A DNA stretch of 64,000 bases, from assembly GCF_009649785.1 (NCBI RefSeq), contig NZ_WJOK01000002.1:1-64000 (forward strand). Direction: 5' to 3'. A model generated the notes under the pieces. It searched no databases and was not told where the DNA came from. It saw nothing but the letters and a program-made list of their open reading frames with translations. A program made the position numbers and the translations under genes. Position 1 is the first letter of the stretch. Every line of letters begins with the position of its first letter. Positions 24,553-35,950 of this stretch are shown one piece after another. Source of the DNA: Agrobacterium tumefaciens. Its GTDB lineage: Bacteria > Pseudomonadota > Alphaproteobacteria > Rhizobiales > Rhizobiaceae.

Positions 24553-26064
24553 TTGAGTATGGACCCAGCAATCGAACTCGTGGGCATCGATAAAAAATTC
24601 GGTGCCGTTCACGCCAATAAGAATATCAACCTGACCGTTGCCAAGGGTACGATCCACGGCATCATCGGGGAAAACGGTGCCGGAAAATCGACCCTGATGT
24701 CGATCCTCTACGGTTTTTACCAGGCAGATGCCGGTGAAATCCGGGTAAACGGCGCGCCGGTATCGATCCGCGATAGCCAGGCTGCGATCAGTGCGGGCAT
24801 CGGCATGGTGCATCAGCATTTCATGCTGGTGGAAAATTTCACCGTGCTGGAAAACGTCATGCTGGGCGCGGAAGGCGGCGCATCGCTTGCCAAGGGCAGG
24901 GCGGCTGCGCGCAAGGAGTTGAAGCGCCTTGAAGACGACTACGGGCTGGAAGTCGATCCGGATGCTGTGATCGAAGAACTGCCGGTCGGCCTGCAACAGC
25001 GCGTCGAAATCCTGAAAGCCATGTATCGTGGCGCCGAAATCCTGATCCTCGACGAGCCGACCGGCGTTCTCACGCCTGCGGAAGCCGATCATCTTTTCAA
25101 GATCCTCGGTGTCCTGCGTGAGCAGGGCAAAACCGTCATCCTCATCACCCACAAGCTGCGCGAGATCATGGCGATCACGGATTCCGTCTCCGTCATGCGC
25201 CGCGGCGAAATGGTGGCGACCCGCAAAACCTCCGAAACCAGCGTTGAGGAACTGGCCGAACTGATGGTCGGCCGTCGCGTGCTGCTACGGGTGGAAAAAG
25301 GCGAGACGACGCCGGGCGAGGTTCTCCTTTCCATCCGTAATCTGACCGTCAAGGACAGCCGCGGCGTCACCATGGTCGACGATGTCTCGCTGGATGTCCG
25401 CGCCGGTGAAATCGTCGGCATCGCCGGTGTGGCCGGCAATGGCCAGTCTGAGCTCCTCGAAGCGATCGCAGGCATCCGCAAGCCTTACTCGGGCGAGATA
25501 TGGGTGGCCGGGCAGAAGGTTGATCGGCCCGATCCGTCCATTCTGCGCGAACTCGGTCTCGCACATATTCCGGAAGACCGGCACCATATGGGGCTGGTGC
25601 TGAAATTCGAGGAATATGAAAATTCCATCCTCGGCTATCACCATGACGAGCGTTACGGCAAAGGCCCTTTCCTCAACCCCGAGGCCATCCGCAAGGATGC
25701 GGTCGAAAAGATCGAGAAATACGATATCCGCCCGCCGAACCCGCAGCTGAAGACCGCCAATTTTTCCGGCGGCAACCAGCAGAAGATCGTCGTTGCCCGC
25801 GAAATCGAGCGTGACCCCAAGATGCTGATCATCGGCCAGCCGACCCGCGGTGTGGATATCGGCGCCATCGAATTCATCCATCGCCGCATCATCGAAATGC
25901 GCGATGCCGGCAAGGCGATCTTGCTGGTTTCGGTCGAACTCGATGAAATCCGTTCCCTTTCGGACCGGATCATGGTCATGTTCGCCGGGCGTGTCGTTGG
26001 AGAAAAAACGGCGGAAGCCGAAGAACAGACGCTGGGCCTGATGATGGCCGGCATCGCCGCATGA
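24553..26064 (+). CDS. Nucleoside ABC transporter ATP-binding protein (two ABC domains)
   Basis: This 503-residue tandem ATPase of the simple sugar/nucleoside importer class (RbsA/MglA-like) powers the two permeases that follow. Domain 1 has Walker A GENGAGKST and Walker B ILILDEPTGVLTP. Its signature helix reads LPVGLQQRVEI instead of LSGGQ, as is usual for the first domain in this class. Domain 2 has degenerate Walker A GVAGNGQSE, signature FSGGNQQKIVVARE and ILIIGQPTRGVD-like Walker B (MLIIGQPTRGVDIG). I favour TTG 24553 because GGAGAGG ends seven bases upstream; ATG 24559 is 13 bases away. A longer frame from 24484 runs through the hairpin. Confidence 0.92.
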   Translation: MSMDPAIELVGIDKKFGAVHANKNINLTVAKGTIHGIIGENGAGKSTLMSILYGFYQADAGEIRVNGAPVSIRDSQAAISAGIGMVHQHFMLVENFTVLENVMLGAEGGASLAKGRAAARKELKRLEDDYGLEVDPDAVIEELPVGLQQRVEILKAMYRGAEILILDEPTGVLTPAEADHLFKILGVLREQGKTVILITHKLREIMAITDSVSVMRRGEMVATRKTSETSVEELAELMVGRRVLLRVEKGETTPGEVLLSIRNLTVKDSRGVTMVDDVSLDVRAGEIVGIAGVAGNGQSELLEAIAGIRKPYSGEIWVAGQKVDRPDPSILRELGLAHIPEDRHHMGLVLKFEEYENSILGYHHDERYGKGPFLNPEAIRKDAVEKIEKYDIRPPNPQLKTANFSGGNQQKIVVAREIERDPKMLIIGQPTRGVDIGAIEFIHRRIIEMRDAGKAILLVSVELDEIRSLSDRIMVMFAGRVVGEKTAEAEEQTLGLMMAGIAA

Positions 26065-26071
26065 GGCATGA

Positions 26072-27175
26072 ATGAGCACCGCTTCCGTACCCCTGCCAAA
26101 CTGGATCACCTACGGCCTCCTGCCGTTTTTAAATGTAGTTACCGCATTTCTGATTTCCGGCCTCGTCGTCTGGTCGATCGGTGAAAATCCGCTCGCGGCG
26201 CTTCGCCTGCTCATCGAAGGGGCGCTAGGCCGTGGCGATGCCATCGGCTTCACGCTGTTTTATACGACGAGTTTCATCTTCACCGGCCTATCTGTGGCGG
26301 TCGCCTTCCATGCCGGTCTGTTCAACATCGGTTCTGAAGGCCAGGCCTATATTGGTGGATTGGGCGCGGCGTTGGTGGCGCTGGCGCTCGACCGTTATGT
26401 GCCGTGGTATGTGACGATGCCCTTCGCCATCATCGGCGCTGCGGTTTTCGGCGCGGCCTGGGCGTTTATTCCGGCATGGCTGCAGGCAAAACGCGGTAGC
26501 CACGTCGTCATAACCACCATCATGTTCAACTTCATCGCTGCGGCGTTGATGGTCTATCTGCTGGTGAACGTGCTGATCGTGCCGGGCAAGATGGCGCCGG
26601 AAACGCGCACCTTTCTGCCAGGTGGGCAATTGCCGAAGCTCGACTGGCTGATGGCGCTGTTCGGCCTGAAGCTCGGGCCGGCGCCGTTCAACGTCTCCTT
26701 CATCATCGCACTGGTCATGTGTTTTCTCGTCTGGGTGCTGATCTGGCGCACCAAGCTCGGTTATGAGATGCGCACGCTCGGCGTCAGCCCCTCGGCCGCC
26801 GTCTATGCCGGCATTCCCTATGCGCGCACCGTTATCATCGCCATGCTCATTTCCGGCGGTCTGGCAGGTATGATGGCGCTGAACCCGGTCATGGGAGCTT
26901 CCGCCCGCTTGCAGGTGGAATTTGTCGGCGGTGCGGGTTTCGTCGGCATCGCCGTGTCGCTGATGGGGCGAAGCCACCCGCTCGGCATCCTGTTTTCGGC
27001 GCTGCTGTTCGGCATTCTCTATCAGGGTGGTGCAGACCTCTCTTTCGAGATGCCGAATATTACTCGTGAGATGATCGTCGTCATCCAGGGTCTGGTTATC
27101 CTGTTTGCCGGCGCGCTCGAATACATGTACCGGCCGGCTATCGTCCGCATCTACCAGCGCTTGGCAAAGGGGTGA
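26072..27175 (+). CDS. Nucleoside ABC transporter permease 1
   Basis: This inner-membrane permease of 367 residues belongs to the BPD_transp_2 (branched-chain/sugar type) family, with about nine to ten helices. Family marks are FHAGLFNIGSEGQAYIGGLGAA near the N terminus, the TIMFNFIAAALM segment and LGVSPSAAVYAGIPYAR in the coupling loop. It starts seven bases after the ATPase stop and ends six bases before the second permease. With that permease it forms the heterodimeric pore for nucleosides, as in NupBC/YufPQ-type systems. Confidence 0.9.
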   Translation: MSTASVPLPNWITYGLLPFLNVVTAFLISGLVVWSIGENPLAALRLLIEGALGRGDAIGFTLFYTTSFIFTGLSVAVAFHAGLFNIGSEGQAYIGGLGAALVALALDRYVPWYVTMPFAIIGAAVFGAAWAFIPAWLQAKRGSHVVITTIMFNFIAAALMVYLLVNVLIVPGKMAPETRTFLPGGQLPKLDWLMALFGLKLGPAPFNVSFIIALVMCFLVWVLIWRTKLGYEMRTLGVSPSAAVYAGIPYARTVIIAMLISGGLAGMMALNPVMGASARLQVEFVGGAGFVGIAVSLMGRSHPLGILFSALLFGILYQGGADLSFEMPNITREMIVVIQGLVILFAGALEYMYRPAIVRIYQRLAKG

Positions 27176-27181
27176 GCTGAT

Positions 27182-28153
27182 ATGGATTTCTTCGATATGC
27201 TGGTCAGCATTCTCGGCTCGACCGTCCGTCTCACCATCCCGCTTCTGTTCACGGCGCTTGCCGGGCTGTTTTCCGAACGCGCGGGCGTGTTCGATATCGG
27301 CCTTGAAGGCAAGATGCTGGCGGCAGCCTTTGCTTCGGCTTGTGTCGCCTATCTCACCGCAAATCCCTGGGCCGGCCTGCTTGCGGGCATTGCCGTCTCC
27401 ATCCTGTTTTCGCTGATCCACGGCTTTGCCGTCATCACAAATCGCGGCAACCAGATCGTGTCGGGCGTGGCGCTCAACTTCATTGCCGCCGGTCTGACGG
27501 TGGTTCTGGGGCAGGCGTGGTTCGGGCAGGGCGGGCGCACGCCGCAATTGCCGGGCGAAGGCCGTTTCGCACCGATCATCCTGCCCGGTGCGGATGCGAT
27601 GCGCGAAGTGCCTTTCATCGGCCCGCTCTACGCCAATGTCATTTCCGGCAACAATATCCTGACCTATCTCGCCTTTCTGGCGGTGCCGCTGTCCTGGTGG
27701 GTGCTTTACCGTACCCGTTTCGGCCTTCGCCTGCGCGCGGTGGGTGAAAATCCGGGCGCGGTCGATACGGCGGGCATTTCGGTGACATGGATGCGTTACC
27801 GCGCCGTCATCGTTGCCGGCTTCCTCTGCGGTTTCTCGGGCGCCTATCTCGCCGTTGCGCAATCGGCGGCCTTCATCGCCAACATGTCGGCCGGTAAGGG
27901 CTATATCGCACTCGCCGCGCTGATCTTCGCGAAATGGAAGCCGGTGCCGGTCATGTTCGCATGCCTGCTCTTCGGTTTCCTGGACGCTTTCGCCAACTTC
28001 ATGCAGGGCAAATCCGTGCCGGGTATCGGTGAAGTGCCGGTGCAGATTTTCCAGGCCATGCCCTATATTCTGACCTGCATCCTGCTTGCCGGTTTCATCG
28101 GCGTCGCCAAGCCCCCCAAGGCCGGTGGCGTTGCCTATGCGAAGGAGCGTTAA
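27182..28153 (+). CDS. Nucleoside ABC transporter permease 2
   Basis: This second BPD_transp_2 permease has 323 residues and about eight to ten helices. It shows the paralogous motifs FSERAGVFDIGLEGKMLAAAFAS, VALNFIAAGLT and the coupling segment LRAVGENPGAVDTAGISV. It pairs with the permease encoded just upstream. cdd starts five bases after its stop, linking uptake directly to cytidine deamination. Confidence 0.9.
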   Translation: MDFFDMLVSILGSTVRLTIPLLFTALAGLFSERAGVFDIGLEGKMLAAAFASACVAYLTANPWAGLLAGIAVSILFSLIHGFAVITNRGNQIVSGVALNFIAAGLTVVLGQAWFGQGGRTPQLPGEGRFAPIILPGADAMREVPFIGPLYANVISGNNILTYLAFLAVPLSWWVLYRTRFGLRLRAVGENPGAVDTAGISVTWMRYRAVIVAGFLCGFSGAYLAVAQSAAFIANMSAGKGYIALAALIFAKWKPVPVMFACLLFGFLDAFANFMQGKSVPGIGEVPVQIFQAMPYILTCILLAGFIGVAKPPKAGGVAYAKER

Positions 28154-28157
28154 ATCC

Positions 28158-28562
28158 ATGTCCCGTGAACCAATGTCCCATCAGTTGTTCGAGGCAGCGG
28201 TGGAGGCCATGGCCTTTGCCCATGCGCCCTATTCGAAATTCCCTGTCGGTGCGGCAATCCGCGCTGAAGACGGTAAGATCTACAAGGGCGCCAATATCGA
28301 GAACCTCTCCTTCCCTCAAGGCTGGTGCGCCGAGCCTTCGGCCATCAGCGCCATGATCATGGGTGGAGCAAAGAAGATAAGCGAGATCGCCGTCATCGCG
28401 GAAAAGCTTGCTCTTTGCCCGCCCTGCGGCGGCTGCCGGCAGAAGATCGCCGAATTCGCCTCGCCAGACACCAAGGTCTATCTCTGTGACGAAACCGGTG
28501 TTCAGAAGGTCATGACCATGGATGAACTTTTGCCCTTCAGCTTCAAGACCGAGCTGCCCTGA
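28158..28562 (+). CDS. cdd: Cytidine deaminase
   Basis: This enzyme hydrolytically deaminates cytidine and deoxycytidine to uridine and deoxyuridine. At 134 residues it is the short homotetrameric type. The substrate segment HAPYSKFPVGAA, the NIEN motif, the zinc Cys and catalytic Glu in CAEPSAI, and the two other zinc cysteines in PCGGCRQ are all present. ATG 28158 has AAGGAG upstream, inside the end of the permease gene. It overlaps punA by one base (TGATG). Confidence 0.94.
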   Translation: MSREPMSHQLFEAAVEAMAFAHAPYSKFPVGAAIRAEDGKIYKGANIENLSFPQGWCAEPSAISAMIMGGAKKISEIAVIAEKLALCPPCGGCRQKIAEFASPDTKVYLCDETGVQKVMTMDELLPFSFKTELP

Positions 28563-29362
28563 TGCCGGATACGCTGATCGATATTCTGGTGGAGCGTCTG
28601 AATGGCCTGATGCCGCGCATCGCCATCGTGCTGGGCTCAGGCCTGGGGTCGCTGGTGGACGAGGTCAGCGATGCGATCCGCGTGCCTTATGCCGAACTTC
28701 CCGGTTTCCCTGCAAGCGGCGTTTCTGGCCATGCGGGCGAGTTGGTGGCCGGATATCTCGGTGGCGAGCCGGTAATGATGCTGTCCGGCCGGGTGCACTA
28801 TTACGAAAAAGGCGATCCGGCCGCCATGCGCGCGGTCATTGAGGCGCTCGCCGGTCTTGGCGTGCAGTCGCTCATCCTCACCAATTCCGCAGGCTCGGTC
28901 AGGCAGGACATACCGCCCGGCTCGGTCATGCAGATCACCGATCATATTAATTATTCCGGCATGAACCCGCTGATTGGCGAAGAGAGCGACAACCGCTTCG
29001 TCGGCATGACAACGGCTTATGATCCGGACCTGATGCTCGCCATGCGTAATGCCGCGATCCGCGCGACGGTGCCCTTGTTCGGCGGCGTCTACATGTGGTT
29101 TTCCGGCCCGAGCTTCGAAACGCCGGCGGAAATCCGCATGGCGCGGCTGCTGGGTGCGGATGCCGTCGGCATGTCCACCGTGCCGGAAGTCATCCTCGCC
29201 CGCTTTTTCGGGATGCGCGTTGCCGCCGCATCGGTTATTACCAATTACGGTGCCGGCATGACTGGCGCTGAACTGAGCCATGAGGAAACCAAGGACATGG
29301 CCCCGGTGGGCGGCAAGAGGCTTGCCGCCATCTTGAAAGAAATGATCGCAGGAGGAGCGTGA
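28562..29362 (+). CDS. punA: Purine-nucleoside phosphorylase (trimeric class I type)
   Basis: This enzyme splits inosine and guanosine (and deoxy forms) with phosphate into base and (deoxy)ribose-1-phosphate. The 266-residue protein has GSGLGSLVD, GRVHYYEKGD, ILTNSAGSV, the substrate loop YMWFSGPSFETPAEIRM and GMSTVPEVILARFFGMRV, followed by ITNYGAGM with the purine-contact Asn. These are the marks of the low-molecular-mass trimeric PNP/MTAP fold rather than hexameric DeoD. Its start overlaps the cdd stop and its stop sits just before deoC. Confidence 0.93.
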   Translation: MPDTLIDILVERLNGLMPRIAIVLGSGLGSLVDEVSDAIRVPYAELPGFPASGVSGHAGELVAGYLGGEPVMMLSGRVHYYEKGDPAAMRAVIEALAGLGVQSLILTNSAGSVRQDIPPGSVMQITDHINYSGMNPLIGEESDNRFVGMTTAYDPDLMLAMRNAAIRATVPLFGGVYMWFSGPSFETPAEIRMARLLGADAVGMSTVPEVILARFFGMRVAAASVITNYGAGMTGAELSHEETKDMAPVGGKRLAAILKEMIAGGA

Positions 29363-29364
29363 CC

Positions 29365-30134
29365 ATGGAACTCCAGCGTCCGCGCGAAGCGGCTGCCCTG
29401 ACACTATCCTTGCTGGACCTGACCAACCTCAAGGAAGACTGCACGCCCGAGCAGATTGCTGCTTTGTGCCAGAGGGCTCATACCGAATACGGCAATACCG
29501 CCGCGATCTGCATCTGGCCGCGTTTCGTCGCCCAGGCACGTGCCGCTTTCGGAAAAGACCATGCGATCCGTATCGCCACGGTCGTCAATTTTCCTTCGGG
29601 CGATCTGGATGTTGCGACCGTGGTGGCGGAGACCGAGGCGGCTATCCGCGACGGTGCCGACGAAATCGATCTGGTCATCCCCTATCGTAAGTTCATAGCA
29701 GGCGATGAAACGGCTGTTTCCGAGATGGTGGCTGCCGTACGCAAGGTCTGTGTCGCACCCGTTCTTCTCAAGGTCATTCTTGAAACCGGCGAGCTGAAGG
29801 ACAAGGCTCTCATTCGTCGTGCTTCCGAACTCGCCATTGCCGAAGGTGCCGATTTCATCAAGACCTCAACAGGTAAGGTCGCCATCAACGCCACGCTGGA
29901 AGCCGCCGATATCATGTTGCAGGCGATCCGCGACAGCAGGCAGAAGGTGGGCTTCAAGCCTGCCGGCGGTGTCGGCACGGTGGAAGACGCCACGCTTTAT
30001 CTGCGGCTGGCGGAAACAATCATGGCGCCGGACTGGGCCATGCCGTCCACGTTCCGCTTCGGCGCTTCCGGCGTTCTCGATGATGTCCTGAACGTGCTGG
30101 CCGGCGGCGAACCGGCCAAGGCCGCCAGCGGGTA

Positions 30135-30138
<4 letters not shown>
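29365..30138 (+). CDS. deoC: Deoxyribose-phosphate aldolase
   Basis: This enzyme cleaves 2-deoxyribose-5-phosphate into glyceraldehyde-3-phosphate and acetaldehyde. The 257-residue TIM barrel has the Schiff-base lysine in ADFIKTSTGK, the second lysine in VGFKPAGGVGT and the catalytic DEIDLVIPY. ATG 29365 has AGGAGGA eight bases upstream and follows the punA stop by two bases; the in-frame GTG 29359 would sit too close to that site. It lies between punA and deoA, with deoB on the opposite strand supplying its substrate. Confidence 0.94.
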
Positions 30139-31443
<1,305 letters not shown>

Positions 31444-31451
<8 letters not shown>

Positions 31452-31965
31452 CCAGCCTCATTTCGCCACCCGATACCTTGAATGACGATAGTTGTTTCAG
31501 GAAGCTCATGCCAACAAGCATGTTGCTCAACGCATTATCTTTCAGCACCATGGCGTCGACATTCTGAACGCGGATCGTGCCGATTTCCACCCGGTCGAGC
31601 TTCAGATAGGCCGCCATGGTCTGGCCGTTGGCGGTTGAGATCGGATATTTGAAATCGAGGCTGTTGACGCCGAAACCGAGCCGCCGGGCGATCGTCTCAT
31701 TGATGGCAACCATGGAGGCGCCGGTATCGACAAGCCCGTCGAAAGATTTGCCGTTGATACGGAAAGCGGCGTTGAAGTGGCCGCGTGCGTCCGCTTTCAG
31801 ATTGACGCCACCAAGCGAAACGGGCTCCGGTTTGACGGCTTCCGATTTGACTTCGGCTTTTTCCACCTTGGCTTCCGGGCGCGGCTGAAATTTTTCCACC
31901 AGCGCCGGAATCTGCGTGGCGCTGACCGAAAGACCGATAAGCAGAAAAATCGTACGCGCCAGCAA
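31444..31965 (-). CDS. TIGR02281-type retropepsin-like aspartic protease
   Basis: This 173-residue protein has one N-terminal membrane or signal segment (LARTIFLLIGLSVSATQIPAL), a Lys/Glu/Pro-rich linker of about 30 residues and a single clan AA domain. The domain carries the catalytic FDGLVDTGASMVAIN and closing hydrophobic-hydrophobic-Gly element MLVGMSFL. One copy of the active-site Asp means it works as a dimer. Members are common in alphaproteobacteria, probably facing the periplasm; substrates are unknown. Its 3' end overlaps deoA tail to tail by eight bases. Confidence 0.83.
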
Positions 31966-32030
31966 GTCGTCGCTCCTGAGAAGGCAGGGTTATCCCTATG
32001 CAGAATAGACGCAAAACGTGCTGAAATCTT

Positions 32031-32071
32031 AAAAGAAAAAGCCATTCGCCGCTTGTTGGTCGGCGAATGGC
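32031..32071 (-). terminator. Intrinsic terminator of upp
   Basis: On the minus strand GCCATTCGCCG and CGGCGAATGGC form an 11-bp perfect stem, followed by TTTTTCTTTT. It lies about 30 bases after the upp stop. Confidence 0.88.
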
Positions 32072-32099
32072 TCAAACGGTTAAGCGATGATGAACGGTG

Positions 32100-32729
32100 T
32101 TATTTCGTGCCGTACATGCGGTCGCCGGCATCGCCGAGGCCGGGAACGATATAACCCTTTTCATTCAGCTGCTTGTCGATTGCGGCAGTATAGATCGGCA
32201 CATCGGGATGCGCTTCACGGAAATTCTTGATGCCTTCGGGTGCAGCCAGCAGACACAGGAAGCGGATGTTCTTCGCGCCCCGCTCTTTCAGCTTTTCAAC
32301 CGCAGCGATGGAGGAATTGCCGGTCGCCAGCATTGGATCGACGACGATGATAAGGCGGGCATCGAGGCTTTCAGGAGCCTTGAAGTAATATTCGACCGCC
32401 TCCAGCGTATCGTGATCGCGATACACGCCGATATGCGCAACACGCGCCGAAGGCACGAGCTCGAGCATGCCTTCCAGAAGGCCGTTGCCGGCACGCAGGA
32501 TGGAGGCGAAAACCAGCTTCTTGCCCTCCAGCACCGGAGCCTCGATGGTTTCGAGCGGCGTATCGATGGTTTCCATCGTCATTTCAAGGTCGCGCGTCAC
32601 TTCATAGCAGAGCAGCGTCGAGATTTCCCTGAGCAGGCGGCGGAAGCCGGCTGTCGAGGTTTCCTTCTTGCGCATGATGGTAAGTTTGTGCCGCACCAGC
32701 GGATGTTCGATGACTGTGACGCCGTCCAT
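32100..32729 (-). CDS. upp: Uracil phosphoribosyltransferase
   Basis: This enzyme converts uracil and PRPP to UMP, completing salvage of the base released by phosphorolysis. The 209-residue protein has the PRPP loop [11 protein letters not shown], the flexible region near [15 protein letters not shown] and the C-terminal [13 protein letters not shown] typical of Upp. It is the last gene of the minus-strand group deoB-add-upp, with about 100 bp between add and upp and a strong terminator following. Confidence 0.95.
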   Translation of the reverse strand: MDGVTVIEHPLVRHKLTIMRKKETSTAGFRRLLREISTLLCYEVTRDLEMTMETIDTPLETIEAPVLEGKKLVFASILRAGNGLLEGMLELVPSARVAHIGVYRDHDTLEAVEYYFKAPESLDARLIIVVDPMLATGNSSIAAVEKLKERGAKNIRFLCLLAAPEGIKNFREAHPDVPIYTAAIDKQLNEKGYIVPGLGDAGDRMYGTK

Positions 32730-32825
32730 GAAACTGGCCTTCCTTTTTTATCCTGTGCCCCTGTAATTCACCGAAAGCAGGCTTTTCGCAAGCCTTCTTC
32801 GCGGTTTTACCCCGCCAACCGATGC

Positions 32826-33803
32826 CTAGTGGCTATCGAGTTTCGCAAGCAGCCGGGCGCGTGTGACTTCATCCACAAAGGCGCTTTCCAGTGCGGTTCG
32901 GGTCATGCGGTTAATCTCGGCATCGCTGAAACCGAAAGCATCCGCAGCCAGCGCATATTCCCGGGCAAGCGAGGTAAAGAAGAATGGCGGATCGTCGGAA
33001 CTGATGCAGACGCGCACCCCGGCATCGCGCAACGCCCTCAGCGGATGGCTGCCGAAATCGGGATAAACGTTGAGCGCGATATTTGATCCGGGGCAGACCT
33101 CAAGCACTGTTCCCGCCTCAACCAGCCGGGCGACGAGAGCGGCGTCTTCGATGGCGCGCACGCCATGCCCGATGCGCGACGGCTTTACGAGGTCGAGCGC
33201 ATCGACGACGCTTTCCGGTCCGCAGACCTCACCCGCATGGATGGTCAGCCCAAGGCCGGCATCGCGGGCAATGTCGAAGGCGCGTGCGTAATCGGCGACG
33301 CGGCCCATGCGCTCCTCGCCCGCCATGTTGAAACCGGTCACCAGCGGGTGTTTCGTCCGTGCTGCATATTCAGCCGCCGCGATGACCCGTTCAGGACCGA
33401 AATGCCGCTCGCCGGTCACGATGATGCGGGTTTCGATACCGGTCTTTTCTTTCGCGATCCGGATGCCCTCGGCGATACCGGAGAGATAGGCGTCAGCGCC
33501 GAGCCCGATGCGGTCGCCATGATCGGGCGAGATGATGAGCTCGCTATAGATCGTATTGGCCTCGGCAAGTTCGGTCAGATAGGTTTGCGTCAGAACCGCA
33601 TAGTCCTCATCGGTCTTGAACACCTGCGCCACCGCATCGTAGCACTGGATGAATTGCGCAAAATCCGACCAGACGTACTGGCCGTCGCGCAGAAAGCTAC
33701 TGGTGTCTATGCCGTATTTCTCGGCCTGTTTTGCGACGAGGGCAGGGGGTGCCGCACCTTCCAGGTGGCAGTGAATTTCCGCTTTAAGCAAATGCGATGT
33801 CAA
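32826..33803 (-). CDS. add: Adenosine deaminase
   Basis: This zinc enzyme converts adenosine and deoxyadenosine to inosine and deoxyinosine, feeding PunA. The 325-residue protein has zinc histidines in [10 protein letters not shown], the HAGE motif with catalytic Glu ([10 protein letters not shown]), GHGVRAIED and the SSDDPPFF metal aspartates. There is no usable ATG near the N terminus. TTG 33803 overlaps the deoB stop by four bases and has AGGAG six bases upstream, giving [17 protein letters not shown] frame continuing about 170 bases into deoB is an artefact. Confidence 0.93.
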   Translation of the reverse strand: MTSHLLKAEIHCHLEGAAPPALVAKQAEKYGIDTSSFLRDGQYVWSDFAQFIQCYDAVAQVFKTDEDYAVLTQTYLTELAEANTIYSELIISPDHGDRIGLGADAYLSGIAEGIRIAKEKTGIETRIIVTGERHFGPERVIAAAEYAARTKHPLVTGFNMAGEERMGRVADYARAFDIARDAGLGLTIHAGEVCGPESVVDALDLVKPSRIGHGVRAIEDAALVARLVEAGTVLEVCPGSNIALNVYPDFGSHPLRALRDAGVRVCISSDDPPFFFTSLAREYALAADAFGFSDAEINRMTRTALESAFVDEVTRARLLAKLDSH

Positions 33804-35020
33804 ATGAAGCTCCTGCCGTGCGAACCGGCCTCGATACCTAGATGGTGGGCGATGCTTTCGCCGATGTCGGCGTAGCTTGAACGAATGCCGACATCGCGGG
33901 AGCGGATGCCCGGCCCGAATGCCATGATCGGGACTCTTTCCCGTGTATGGTCCGTGCCCCGCCATGTGGGATCGCAACCATGGTCAGCGGTAAGAATGGC
34001 GATGTCGCCCGGCGCCATTTTGCGATGGATTTCCGGAATGCGCGCATCGAAGGCTTCAAGCGCCGCCGCATAACCGGCAACATCGCGTCGATGGCCGTAG
34101 AGCATGTCGAAATCGACGAAATTGGTGAAGACAAGATCGCCGTTTTCGGCTTCGTCAATAGCGTGCAGCGTTGCATCCATCAGGGCGCTGTTGCCATTTG
34201 CCTTGATGACGCGCGAGACACCCTTGTGGGCATAGATATCGCCGATCTTGCCGATCGCGTGCACTTTCCTGCCAGCCTCCACAAGGCGGTCGAGCAATGT
34301 CTGTTCGGGCGGCGGAACTGAGAAGTCGCGGCGGTTGCCGGTGCGTTCGAAGGTTGCGACCGTCTCGCCGATGAAGGGACGGGCAATGACACGGCCGATA
34401 TTCAGCGGATCGAGCAGCTTGCGCACCGTCTCGCAGAGCGTGACGAGCCGCTGCAATCCGAAATGGGCCTCGTGCGCGGCGATCTGGAACACGGAATCGG
34501 ATGAGGTGTAGCAGATCGGCTTGCCGCTCCTGATATGCTCTTCGCCAAACTCCGCGATGATCTCGGTGCCGGAAGCGTGGCAATTGCCGAGAATGCCTGG
34601 AATATCCGCTTGCGTGCAGATGGCTTCCACCAGTTCGGGAGAAAAGGCGTCGCCTTCTGTCGGGAAGTAGCCCCAGTCGAAGGTGACGGGCGTGCCCGCG
34701 ATCTCCCAATGGCCTGAGGGCGTATCCTTGCCCTTCGATATTTCGCTAGCGGAGCCATGCAGGCCGAAAATACGCTCCGGCGGCTCCATGCCGGCGGGAA
34801 TGTCGCCGCTTGCTTGTCGTGCAATCTCCAGAAGACCAAGCGAAGACATGTTGGGCAGCTTCAGCGGACCCGCCCGAAGGCCCGGCCTGTCGGCAGCACC
34901 TGCCGCGCAGAATTCGGCGATATGACCGAGCGTATTGGCGCCGAGGTCGCCATAATGCTCCGCGTCAGGCGCACCGCCGACACCGAAGGAATCCAGAACG
35001 AGAAGAAATGCTCTTGCCAT
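33800..35020 (-). CDS. deoB: Phosphopentomutase
   Basis: This enzyme interconverts (deoxy)ribose-1-phosphate and -5-phosphate, linking the phosphorylases to DeoC. The 406-residue alkaline-phosphatase-superfamily protein has the metal Asp in [15 protein letters not shown], the cap domain with [11 protein letters not shown]-like segment ([11 protein letters not shown]), and the C-terminal metal cluster [21 protein letters not shown]. It is the first gene of the minus-strand salvage group and is translationally coupled to add. Confidence 0.96.
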   Translation of the reverse strand: MARAFLLVLDSFGVGGAPDAEHYGDLGANTLGHIAEFCAAGAADRPGLRAGPLKLPNMSSLGLLEIARQASGDIPAGMEPPERIFGLHGSASEISKGKDTPSGHWEIAGTPVTFDWGYFPTEGDAFSPELVEAICTQADIPGILGNCHASGTEIIAEFGEEHIRSGKPICYTSSDSVFQIAAHEAHFGLQRLVTLCETVRKLLDPLNIGRVIARPFIGETVATFERTGNRRDFSVPPPEQTLLDRLVEAGRKVHAIGKIGDIYAHKGVSRVIKANGNSALMDATLHAIDEAENGDLVFTNFVDFDMLYGHRRDVAGYAAALEAFDARIPEIHRKMAPGDIAILTADHGCDPTWRGTDHTRERVPIMAFGPGIRSRDVGIRSSYADIGESIAHHLGIEAGSHGRSFI

Positions 35021-35134
35021 AACTCACCGAAACGAAAATGCGCCGACGGGCAATGTCAGGCCGAACTGTCGTTATAGATCAGCAAAACGTGAAGAAGGAA
35101 GTGATTTTATGAACCATCCGGTAAAACCGGCTGT

Positions 35135-35905
35135 TCAATCCTCTTCCCGTTTCGATTTCGGCGCGTTGAGATTGCGCAGCACGTACCATCCAGCGGCAAT
35201 TACCATGGCCGCCAGAATGTACCATGTGATGGCGTAGGACAGGTGGTTGTTGGGGAAGGTGAGCATGGTCTTGCCGCCGACCGGTAGGCCACCCGGATTG
35301 GGCGTCGCATCGGCATCGACATAAAAGGGCGCCACGCCGGAAAGGCCGGATGCCTGCGATATCTGCGGGATATTGCGGGAGTACCAGCGCCGATTTGCCG
35401 GATCGTTGGTTCGAAGGAAAAGCCCGCCGGTTTCTGGCGCGCGCATCAGCCCGACGATCTCGACCTGCCCGGTTGGTTCCCCTTCGCGGCGCGAGGATGG
35501 ATCGCGTTTGTCGGAAGGCACGAAGCCACGATTGACGATGATATTCGATCCGTCATCGCGTCTCAGCGGCGTCATCACCCAGTAGCCGGGCCCGAGATCA
35601 CTGACCGTATAGACCTGGACCTCCTTGTCGTTGAGGAAGGTGCCTGACAGTTTTACGCGGCGATATTCATACTCTGCGGGATCGGCAAGGGCCGGCCATT
35701 CGCTGGCTGCCGGTGCATCCACAGGTGCGGCATGGGCGCGAGCTTCGACGCGTTCGATGAGATCGAGCTTCCAGAAGAGGCGTTGAACCTGCCATGTTCC
35801 AAGCGCCAGCAGGAAGCCTGTCAGTACAATAGTCAGAAGCAGGACGACGATTGCTGCGGGGCGGATGCGTCGCGTGTGCGGGGCGGTTGTCGACGGATCG
35901 GTCAT
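35135..35905 (-). CDS. SURF1 family oxidase assembly protein
   Basis: This inner-membrane protein of 256 residues helps insert haem into terminal oxidases. It has a membrane helix near each end (IVVLLLTIVLTGFLLALGTWQVQR and ITWYILAAMVIAAGWYVL) enclosing a periplasmic domain with GYWVMTPLRRDDGSNIIVNRGFVP, the classic SURF1 core. The start is ATG 35905. A longer frame upstream would translate a heptanucleotide repeat and is unlikely. It lies downstream of cyoD on the same strand, so it is probably the quinol-oxidase type (compare Surf1q of Paracoccus). Confidence 0.9.
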   Translation of the reverse strand: MTDPSTTAPHTRRIRPAAIVVLLLTIVLTGFLLALGTWQVQRLFWKLDLIERVEARAHAAPVDAPAASEWPALADPAEYEYRRVKLSGTFLNDKEVQVYTVSDLGPGYWVMTPLRRDDGSNIIVNRGFVPSDKRDPSSRREGEPTGQVEIVGLMRAPETGGLFLRTNDPANRRWYSRNIPQISQASGLSGVAPFYVDADATPNPGGLPVGGKTMLTFPNNHLSYAITWYILAAMVIAAGWYVLRNLNAPKSKREED

Positions 35906-35950
35906 GGTTTCACAGTCCTTGCAAGGCCATGCGGTTTGCTGCGGCAACAC

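Noticed and set aside
26288-28159. Long open frame (623 codons) opposite the nucleoside permease genes
   Set aside because: Composition is rich in His, Arg and Asp without domains, as expected for the reverse strand of GC-rich membrane genes.
33804-33977. N-terminal extension of adenosine deaminase into deoB
   Set aside because: Arg/His-rich and unlike any adenosine deaminase. A ribosome-binding site and homology support TTG 33803.
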